IMG/VR virus record: IMGVR_UViG_3300049483_000057
Location: 1-35,967 of that record
Reading direction: 5' to 3' (one strand)
Source of the DNA: a virus
DNA: 35,967 bases
Below are positions 24,603 through 29,319 of the stretch, in pieces. The stretch's first letter is position 1, and the number at the start of each line of letters is the position of its first letter. Made by a program: the position numbers and the translations under genes. The notes beneath the pieces are model-generated. The model searched no databases. It worked only from the letters and a program-made list of their open reading frames with translations, and was not told where the DNA came from.

Positions 24603-24790
24603 CTCGTCAGTTAGTGACGCCGGAGCGCGACCAAGAAGGACCGCGCGGCACCTACGGCTGCGCCTGCGTGAGCCGCGATGCCAGGACATGCTTGATCGTT
24701 CGATACGGCTACCGCGAGGACATGACTGGCCGAGACGAGCGCTGCGAATGCCTCTGCCACCAATGGAGCGACGACGATGACGATTACTGA
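24599..24790 (+). CDS. Cys-rich small protein, copy 1
   Basis: A 63-residue protein (MTRQLVTPERDQEGPRGTYG) with the Cys pattern C-A-C, a middle Cys and CECLCHQW, followed by an acidic tail. A second copy (26397-26624) shares GPRGTYGCAC and CECLCH, and the two genes share a long near-identical DNA block around GGCACCTACGGCTGCGC. The spacing of cysteines suggests a metal-binding fold, perhaps zinc. Start is set by ATGA overlap with the XF1762 gene. A degenerate attC core, CAGTTAGTG, lies within its first codons. Confidence 0.7.
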   Translation: MTRQLVTPERDQEGPRGTYGCACVSRDARTCLIVRYGYREDMTGRDERCECLCHQWSDDDDDY

Positions 24791-25034
24791 GAAGCAGCGC
24801 GACATCATGCGCCACACATTGGGCGTTGGGCGCGGGAGCACTGGCTGGCGAAACCACTTCGTCACCGGCCCCGGTAGCGACGACTACAACGACTGCGAAG
24901 CGCTGGTGGCCGCAGGCCTGATGAGCCGCCGCAATGGCGGCCCGCTGTCCGGCGGCGACCCGATCTACCGCGTGACGGATGCCGGCCAGGATGCGCTGGT
25001 GGGCCGCCCGAAGCAATCGGGGCAGACGGCATGA
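24777..25034 (+). CDS. Small winged-helix-like protein
   Basis: An 85-residue protein: MTITEKQRDIMRHTLGVGRG, GWRNHFVTGPGSDDYNDCEA, LVAAGLMSRRNGGPLSGGDP and IYRVTDAGQDALVGRP. The order helix, helix, then GLM-x9-Y-x-V-T-D-A-G is that of a winged-helix domain ending in a wing, common in small phage proteins. It overlaps the Cys-rich gene by 14 bases and the next gene by ATGA. Function unknown. Confidence 0.7.
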   Translation: MTITEKQRDIMRHTLGVGRGSTGWRNHFVTGPGSDDYNDCEALVAAGLMSRRNGGPLSGGDPIYRVTDAGQDALVGRPKQSGQTA

Positions 25035-25306
25035 CTGAAGACCGCGAGAAGCTGGGCTTGGCCCTGTGCCCGTTCTGCGGCGGGGTAGCACGCTTCGGCA
25101 AGTGCGTGCCGGGCGAGCAGGAAAACGAGAACGACGGTGCGGAGTACATCGAGTGCTGCGACTGCGGCGCCAGCACCTGCCTTGTGTTTCCGCTGATGGA
25201 CAGCGCGAAGCAGGTGCTGCGGGATATGTGGAACCGCAGAACCTTGCCCGACAGCAAGACGCCCAACGTTGGAGCTAAGCCGAAAACAACGGCCCAGGAA
25301 ACATGA
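25031..25306 (+). CDS. Lar-like restriction alleviation protein
   Basis: A 91-residue protein with the Lar family pattern: LALCPFCGGVARFGK, then AEYIECCDCGASTCLVFPLM and MWNRRTLPD. The two CxxC pairs likely hold a zinc. Lar of the Rac prophage lowers restriction by type I systems, so an anti-restriction role is expected from the family. The last fifteen residues, including TPNVGAKPKTTAQET, are encoded by attC B. It is the fourth gene of the first cassette. Confidence 0.82.
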   Translation: MTEDREKLGLALCPFCGGVARFGKCVPGEQENENDGAEYIECCDCGASTCLVFPLMDSAKQVLRDMWNRRTLPDSKTPNVGAKPKTTAQET

Positions 25307-25362
25307 CCCAAGCGCGCAAACGTAGCCGGCCGTTGGTTTTCGGCTTGAGCGACCAGTTAGCC
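25261..25362 (+). repeat. attC site B
   Basis: R'' GCCCAAC (25261-25267) and R' GTTAGCC (25356-25362; one mismatch to GTTRRRY) flank long complementary arms: GCTAAGCCGAAAACAACGGC on the left matches GGCCGTTGGTTTTCGGCTTG on the right with single unpaired bases. The loop contains AGGA and ATG 25303, the start of the next gene. About 102 bases. Confidence 0.88.
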
Positions 25363-25752
25363 GTGGTGGAAGGGGAACGCGACGGCGGTGGCAGGCCAAA
25401 GCTGAAGCGCTGCTGCGGGTGCGGCAGCGTGTTTCAGGTGGCGCCGCGCGGCCCGGTGCCGAACTACTGCCACCGCTACTGCGACCCAGCACAGCGCGAG
25501 GCCCGCAAGGCGCATGAAGCGAGGTACGTGGCACAGCAGAACGGCCGGGCTGCGCGCAACAGGGCCAGCCAAGCGCACCACCAGCGCGTGAAGGATGAGC
25601 TACCCGACTACATCGTGGCGAACCTCTTGAAGATGAGGCTTGCCGAAGTGCCGCAGCAACTGTTGGAGTTGAAGCGGCAGCAACTCACCGCGCACCGAAT
25701 GGCGCGACAACTGAAGGAAGCAACTCGTGAAAGCAGCAAAGACGCTCGTTGA
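25303..25752 (+). CDS. Phage-type zinc-finger protein, cassette 2
   Basis: A 149-residue basic protein. After an attC-encoded leader (MTQARKRSRPLVFGL) it has RCCGCGSVFQ and VPNYCHRYCDPAQREARKAH, two Cys pairs suited to zinc, and a C-terminal helix LPDYIVANLLKMRLAEVPQQ. Proteins of this kind (Cys-rich finger followed by an LPD-helix and a basic coil) are frequent in phage early regions and may bind nucleic acid. GTG 25363 right after the attC core is an alternative start. Its tail overlaps the next gene. Confidence 0.72.
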   Translation: MTQARKRSRPLVFGLSDQLAVVEGERDGGGRPKLKRCCGCGSVFQVAPRGPVPNYCHRYCDPAQREARKAHEARYVAQQNGRAARNRASQAHHQRVKDELPDYIVANLLKMRLAEVPQQLLELKRQQLTAHRMARQLKEATRESSKDAR

Positions 25753-26017
25753 ATCCGTGGCCGACATGGAGCAGGTGACCACGCAAGGCGACCTGCGCCG
25801 GCTGGTGGCGAACAGCCTGCTGGCACTGGCGCGGAAGGAGATCAGCGCCACAGACGTGGAGGCGATGGCAAAGGGACTGGACTCGATCAGCAACAGCCTG
25901 AACGCGGAAATCAAGGTGGCGAAGACCGCCATCGAACTGCGCGAGAAGGGCGCCCAGCTCGGCCAAGTGGTGCAGCTCGGCCAACTGGTGATCGGCAATG
26001 CCCCGCAGGGCGGCTAA
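25727..26017 (+). CDS. Small helical protein paired with the zinc-finger gene
   Basis: A 96-residue helical protein (MKAAKTLVESVADMEQVTTQ), starting at GTG with GAAGGAAG six bases upstream. Its central part, ALARKEISATDVEAMAKGLD, SISNSLNAEIKVAKTAIELR, has a coiled-coil pattern. It usually follows the zinc-finger-type protein in phages. Here the stop codon lies inside attC C (R'' box), another case of cassette gene and site overlapping. Function unknown. Confidence 0.7.
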   Translation: MKAAKTLVESVADMEQVTTQGDLRRLVANSLLALARKEISATDVEAMAKGLDSISNSLNAEIKVAKTAIELREKGAQLGQVVQLGQLVIGNAPQGG

Positions 26018-26067
26018 CGTGCTATTAACCGGCGCCGTCAGGCGTCCGGTTGAATAGCGTGTTATGC
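26012..26067 (+). repeat. attC site C (short, strongly folded)
   Basis: A 56-base site with R'' GGCTAAC (26012-26018) and R' GTTATGC (26061-26067), both imperfect against the consensus, and arms that pair almost completely: GTGCTATTAACCGGCGCC against GGCGTCCGGTTGAATAGCG, loop GTCA, with unpaired T and G. These extra-helical bases on one strand are the hallmark used by integron integrases to choose the bottom strand. Confidence 0.9.
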
Positions 26068-26096
26068 GTGTGGTGGAAAACCGGGAAGGTGTATGA

Positions 26097-26345
26097 ATGA
26101 GTTGGCTCTTTTCGCAGGCGCTGGTGGCGGAATACTCGCGGCCTGGCTACACGGTGCTGGACACGCACATGGGCGCTGGAACGACCGGCGTTGCATGCGC
26201 CCGCGCTGGGCGGAAGTTCATAGGCTGCGAGGTTGACCGCGCGGCTTTCGATTTGGCGTGCCAGCGGATAGAAGCCGCTTACGCGCAAGGCTCCCTGCTG
26301 GATTTGGCACAGCCCGTGCCGGAGCAGCAGGGCATGGGGTTTTGA
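26097..26345 (+). CDS. DNA methyltransferase fragment (SAM-binding part), cassette 3
   Basis: An 82-residue protein (MSWLFSQALVAEYSRPGYTV) with the C-terminal SAM-binding motif of DNA adenine/cytosine N4 methylases, LDTHMGAGTTGVACARAGRK, FIGCEVDRAAFDLACQRIEA. The catalytic DPPY-type motif and the target-recognition domain are absent, so it cannot be a complete enzyme alone. It could be a remnant, half of a split protein, or a small SAM-binding protein that blocks a host enzyme. The start lies 30 bases after attC C. Confidence 0.75.
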   Translation: MSWLFSQALVAEYSRPGYTVLDTHMGAGTTGVACARAGRKFIGCEVDRAAFDLACQRIEAAYAQGSLLDLAQPVPEQQGMGF

Positions 26346-26346
26346 G

Positions 26347-26448
26347 CCCTAACGCTAGGTTGAGCGGACCGCAACGGCCCGCACAGGAGGTAGAGCATGG
26401 GACAAAGTAGCCGGGCCGTTGTGGGTCCGCTCGAACCGTCAGTTGGGC
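26347..26448 (+). repeat. attC site D
   Basis: R'' CCCTAAC (26347-26353) and R' GTTGGGC (26442-26448) border arms with extensive pairing: GGTTGAGCGGACCGCAACGG against CCGTTGTGGGTCCGCTCGAA. The loop carries the strongest ribosome site of the region, AGGAGG six bases before ATG 26397. About 102 bases. Confidence 0.9.
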
Positions 26449-26624
26449 GGCCGCTGGACGAAGGCACGAACACCAGCGGGCCGCGTGGCACCTACGGCTG
26501 CGCATGCGCGCACCACGACGGCAGCATGTGCGCTTGGATTCGGTACGGCGGAGACGGCCCGGAAGACCCTTGCGAATGCTTGTGCCACGGATGGCAGGAG
26601 GACAAAGATGACTACTTGGGCTGA
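26397..26624 (+). CDS. Cys-rich small protein, copy 2, cassette 4
   Basis: A 75-residue paralogue of the protein at 24599. Shared parts are GPRGTYGCAC and CECLCHGW with acidic ends. Its first 17 residues (MGQSSRAVVGPLEPSVG) are encoded by attC D, and no other start codon lies between the attC core and the shared region, so translation must begin in the attC loop. The DNA copies are nearly identical over about 28 bases around GGCACCTACGGCTGCGC. Function unknown; metal binding likely. Confidence 0.75.
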   Translation: MGQSSRAVVGPLEPSVGRPLDEGTNTSGPRGTYGCACAHHDGSMCAWIRYGGDGPEDPCECLCHGWQEDKDDYLG

Positions 26625-26796
26625 TGAGTACGTGACGCTTCTGGAGGACTGCGAGAAGCGCAGCGAGCGCCTTAGCGATTGGGAACTCGGATTCGTGGAC
26701 TCGCTTCAGCGCCAGCTTGCCGAAGGACGCCGCCCGAGTGCGAAGCAGATCGAGACGCTGGACACCATCTGGGAGCGAGCCACCAAGCTCGGCTGA
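26608..26796 (+). CDS. Small acidic helical protein
   Basis: A 62-residue helical protein (MTTWADEYVTLLEDCEKRSE, then SDWELGFVDSLQRQLAEGRR) with an AGGAGGA ribosome site that lies within the end of the Cys-rich gene; the two genes overlap by 17 bases. The pattern RLSDWELGFVDSL resembles small phage proteins of unknown role. Fifth small ORF family of the array. Confidence 0.65.
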   Translation: MTTWADEYVTLLEDCEKRSERLSDWELGFVDSLQRQLAEGRRPSAKQIETLDTIWERATKLG

Positions 26797-26800
26797 CGCC

Positions 26801-27079
26801 ATGCACGTTGAACTGCAGATGGACTTCGCGCTGCTGCAGCGCGCCATTAAGGCCGAGACCGAAGCCGCGCTGCTGCGGGCTGCTCTGGATGCCGAGACGG
26901 CGCGCTGGGAAGAAGCGCTGCGCCTTACGTGGCAGATGGTGGACCCGTTCAATCCGGCCGGCGAGCCTGGCAGCTACTGGCGCGGCCAGGACGCTGGAAT
27001 CGTGGCCGCGCTGACAACACTGCGGGCGAACCTGAAGACGCCCAACGTGGAGTTAAGCGGCCGTACTCGGTCCGCTTGA
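26801..27079 (+). CDS. Small helical protein ending in an attC-encoded tail
   Basis: A 92-residue helical protein (MHVELQMDFALLQRAIKAET, EAALLRAALDAETARWEEAL) beginning four bases after the previous stop. The last 14 residues or so (KTPNVELSGRTRSA) are encoded by attC E. Probably a short coiled coil; function unknown. Confidence 0.65.
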   Translation: MHVELQMDFALLQRAIKAETEAALLRAALDAETARWEEALRLTWQMVDPFNPAGEPGSYWRGQDAGIVAALTTLRANLKTPNVELSGRTRSA

Positions 27080-27093
27080 ACGCAGGGTTAGAG
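27040..27093 (+). repeat. attC site E (canonical short site)
   Basis: R'' GCCCAAC (27040-27046), L'' GAGTTAAGCGG, L' CCGCTTGAACG and R' GTTAGAG (27087-27093) form a 54-base site close to the textbook attC of Xanthomonas-type integrons; the arms pair with an unpaired G in the right arm. The stop codon of the preceding gene (27077-27079) lies in L'. Confidence 0.9.
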
Positions 27094-27116
27094 CGCATTG
27101 GCGCCGGAGCGTGGAA

Positions 27117-27857
27117 ATGGCGAAGTACAACGACCCTGAAGAGCTGCGCGCCCTGGCAGACCGGATTGACCACGAGCAACTGTGGCGCTGGGCTGGCATG
27201 GACCACGACAAGATGACGCCCGAGCAGAAGGACCGCCACATGGCCGGCGTGCACCTGCGCCGCTACGCCAGCGACCGCGGCAACATGCTGGAGCGGCTGA
27301 AAGAAGGCGCCGGTTACATGCGCGGCATGCGCCTGGAGCGCGCGAACCGAGGCACCGACCAGCGTGGCTGCGGCGACAACGAATGGCACCGCGCCTGCAA
27401 TGCCGAGAGCGACCGGCTTGGCGCCGACACGCCCAAGGGCCAGTCTCGGCCGTGGGCCAAGCTGATGCACACCGCGCGCAAGATCAGCGACGAAGTGCCA
27501 CGCATGGTTCTGCTGTTTCAGTACGAGCGCGAGCGCGGCATGCCTGACAGCTACAAGATGTGCGCGCACGACCCGCGCCCCGCAACGCCGCTGCCTGACA
27601 ACCACCTGCGGTGCGCGCTGGGCCATGAGTGCCGGAAGTGCCCGCACCTGGCCGCGATTGACCGCAGCGCCATGACGCCCGAGGCGAAGGACGAGGCCAA
27701 AGCCTGGACGTGCGCGACGCACTTCCTGCTGGAGTCGGACGCGGACGTGTTCATGGAGCAAATCCTGTTCGACAAGAGCGACGACGCCTTCAATGCGCGC
27801 TTGGTCGAGAGCTTCGCTGCCGAATATGACGACGGCAGCTTGGACGACGGGAATTGA
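27117..27857 (+). CDS. Unknown cassette protein, 246 aa, cassette 5
   Basis: The largest cassette gene product (MAKYNDPEELRALADRIDHE). It is mostly helical, with MTPEQKDRHMAGVHLRRYAS, ERLKEGAGYMRGMRLERANR and a Cys/His cluster CALGHECRKCPHL near residue 170, followed by CATHFLLES. The start at 27117 has GGAG eight bases upstream. No family recognised; the Cys cluster could bind a metal. A standard start after the attC core shows that not every cassette uses an attC-borne start. Confidence 0.7.
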   Translation: MAKYNDPEELRALADRIDHEQLWRWAGMDHDKMTPEQKDRHMAGVHLRRYASDRGNMLERLKEGAGYMRGMRLERANRGTDQRGCGDNEWHRACNAESDRLGADTPKGQSRPWAKLMHTARKISDEVPRMVLLFQYERERGMPDSYKMCAHDPRPATPLPDNHLRCALGHECRKCPHLAAIDRSAMTPEAKDEAKAWTCATHFLLESDADVFMEQILFDKSDDAFNARLVESFAAEYDDGSLDDGN

Positions 27858-27861
27858 TGCG

Positions 27862-27952
27862 CTCTAACGCAGAAGTAACCGGCTTGCGCCGCGAGGACGA
27901 ACGATGAACAACACTGCTGCCGGCGCAAGTCCGGTTGACTGCCGGGTTAGGC
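27862..27952 (+). repeat. attC site F
   Basis: R'' CTCTAAC (27862-27868; first base off consensus) and R' GTTAGGC (27946-27952; full match). Arms AACCGGCTTGCGCCG and CGGCGCAAGTCCGGTT pair with one unpaired T. The loop holds GAGGA six bases before ATG 27904, which opens the next gene. Confidence 0.9.
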
Positions 27953-28287
27953 GTCTTCTGCCGCGCCTGCGCAATGGGCCTGCGCCGCTTTGCGACCCGG
28001 ACTTGAACGACGACGCGGCCGATGTGATTGAGAGCTTGTGCTCAGAGCGAGAGGTGCAAGATGCCGCAATAGCGAACCTGCGCATTGACTTGCGCGAGTG
28101 CGCAGATGTGCGCTATAGAGATATTGAGCGCATGCGCCGCGCCTTGCATGAGATTGCCGAAGAATGGGCCGGGGCTGAGTGCGGAGAGCCCGTGCATGCG
28201 CAGGAAGCCTATGCGATTGGGCTGGCGAAGCGGATGTATGCGCTGGCCGCGGAAGGTTTGACGCCTAACGCCAGGTTAAGCGGGTGA
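27904..28287 (+). CDS. Unknown helical protein, cassette 6
   Basis: A 127-residue protein. The first 16 residues (MNNTAAGASPVDCRVR) come from attC F, and no ATG follows in frame before the likely core (DLNDDAADVIESLCSEREVQ, AAIANLRIDLRECADVRYRD and EYAIGLAKRMYAL-type end). The core resembles short phage proteins with an N-terminal helix pair. The last residues, LTPNARLSG, are encoded by attC G. So both ends of this protein derive from recombination sites. Confidence 0.68.
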   Translation: MNNTAAGASPVDCRVRRLLPRLRNGPAPLCDPDLNDDAADVIESLCSEREVQDAAIANLRIDLRECADVRYRDIERMRRALHEIAEEWAGAECGEPVHAQEAYAIGLAKRMYALAAEGLTPNARLSG

Positions 28288-28363
28288 CCACGGCGCCGCA
28301 ACATTACCCGGAGCGCGACACGGCCACCCGCCGTGGGCGCTCCGCTTGAACCGACAGTTATGC
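28263..28363 (+). repeat. attC site G
   Basis: R'' GCCTAAC (28263-28269) and R' GTTATGC (28357-28363), with L'' AGGTTAAGCGG and L' CCGCTTGAACC and a further CCACGGCG/CGCCGTGG pairing inside. About 101 bases. A GTG in the loop opens a 21-residue frame that ends within the right arm, unlike sites A, B, D and F. Confidence 0.9.
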
Positions 28364-28387
28364 AGCACTGCTGCGAAGGAGAGCACG

Positions 28388-28633
28388 ATGGGTGAATACA
28401 TGGCCGCACAGATGGACCGCCAGATTGAATGCGCGATCAGTGAGAACGAGCAACTGCGCCGCGACCTTGAGATTGCGCTCGACATGCTGGCGCAATGGTG
28501 CGTGGCTGTTGACGTGAACGGCACCGGCTGGGATGACTGGGACGAGCACTACAAGGATGCGATGTACCGGCCCGGCCCGCTGCGCGAGCAACTGGACGCC
28601 GCCATTGCGGAAGCCCGCAAGCAGCGGATGTGA
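28388..28633 (+). CDS. Small phage-type helical protein, cassette 7
   Basis: An 81-residue protein (MGEYMAAQMDRQIECAISEN) with a heptad-like helix (EQLRRDLEIALDMLAQWCVA) and an acidic middle (GTGWDDWDEHYKDAMYRPGP). AAGGAG precedes the ATG, which lies 24 bases past the attC G core. Weak family feeling for small early phage proteins; function unknown. Confidence 0.68.
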   Translation: MGEYMAAQMDRQIECAISENEQLRRDLEIALDMLAQWCVAVDVNGTGWDDWDEHYKDAMYRPGPLREQLDAAIAEARKQRM

Positions 28634-28641
28634 TTGGTGCT

Positions 28642-28658
28642 GCATAACGGGTTGTAGC
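28642..28658 (+). repeat. Probable truncated attC at right edge of the array
   Basis: GCATAAC (R''-type, the complement of the GTTATGC boxes of sites C and G) is followed after three bases by GTTGTAG, without the arms of a complete site. It marks the end of cassette-like DNA and may be a deletion remnant of the last attC. Confidence 0.5.
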
Positions 28659-28680
28659 CATCATCCGAAGACTTTGCGCT

Positions 28681-29001
28681 ATGCGATTTCGCACCCGCTC
28701 CGAAGCCGCGCGTTACAGCGCAACGACCCGCTGGCGTGCTGCCGAGGCGCGCGCGCAGGCCGAACGAGACGCCGGCATCCCCGACCTGCCGATTGCGCAG
28801 GATGCGAGAGATCCGATCACACTGGATCTGCGGTCAGCCGGGTATCGTCACCTGCGCATCGAGCCGCGTCTAGGCTACGTGGCGTGGCGTGCTGTCGACG
28901 TTGACACGGGCGAGGTGCTGCACTGCGCGGCCATCAAAGAGCTGCTGCGCTGGATCGCGGGTGAGGTGCCACGCCAGCTCGGCGCGAGGCATTGGCAGTG
29001 A
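28681..29001 (+). CDS. Hypothetical protein after the cassette array
   Basis: A 106-residue protein (MRFRTRSEAARYSATTRWRA) with an N-terminal basic helix and an alpha/beta region (HLRIEPRLGYVAWRAVDVDT, then CAAIKELLRWIAGEVPRQLG). It is the last plus-strand gene and ends nine bases from the convergent minus-strand gene. There is no attC after it, so it is probably original phage DNA. No family recognised. Confidence 0.6.
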   Translation: MRFRTRSEAARYSATTRWRAAEARAQAERDAGIPDLPIAQDARDPITLDLRSAGYRHLRIEPRLGYVAWRAVDVDTGEVLHCAAIKELLRWIAGEVPRQLGARHWQ

Positions 29002-29010
29002 TGCCAAACA

Positions 29011-29313
29011 TCAATCGCGCGCGATGACCACCGCTAGCGTCGTCGCGCCGTCCCACGCATCGGACGCAGCGGTCGAAACCGCCGTCACGATGCGCAGTAG
29101 AGCGTCCTGCTCGTCCTGCGTCAGATCCCTGCGCTGCGCGTCGACGATGCAGCGCGCATAGCCGAGCCGCGGAACCCAGTCGATCATCGATGCGTCAGCC
29201 AGGCTGGCGACCGGCGGCGTGCGGTCGATCTCCAGCGTCAGCCCGCCGTGGTGCAGATAGCCCCGGCCGGCCTGCCACCAGAGGCACGGCGACTGGATGC
29301 CGAACGGGATCAT
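29011..29313 (-). CDS. Hypothetical protein at the end of the lysis operon
   Basis: A 100-residue protein (MIPFGIQSPCLWWQAGRGYL) with a beta opening (GGLTLEIDRTPPVASLADAS) and a helical second half (RRDLTQDEQDALLRIVTAVS). It is the last gene of the minus-strand operon, six bases after the endolysin stop. Small proteins of this kind are common beside phage lysis genes, but I know no function. Confidence 0.62.
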   Translation of the reverse strand: MIPFGIQSPCLWWQAGRGYLHHGGLTLEIDRTPPVASLADASMIDWVPRLGYARCIVDAQRRDLTQDEQDALLRIVTAVSTAASDAWDGATTLAVVIARD

Positions 29314-29319
29314 GGCGCA

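Noticed and set aside
23961-25091. 376-residue minus-strand open frame across cassette 1
   Set aside because: It runs antisense through attC A, the XF1762 gene and later genes with Arg/Ser/Pro-rich noise; no start signal or family pattern.
23982-28660. CRISPR array or simple direct-repeat array as explanation for the repeated motifs
   Set aside because: The conserved parts are short boxes at both ends of variable palindromes, with whole genes between them; this matches attC sites and not repeat-spacer units.
28988-29005. Hairpin GGCAT...ATGCC between convergent genes as a terminator
   Set aside because: The stem is only five pairs and no T-run follows on either strand.
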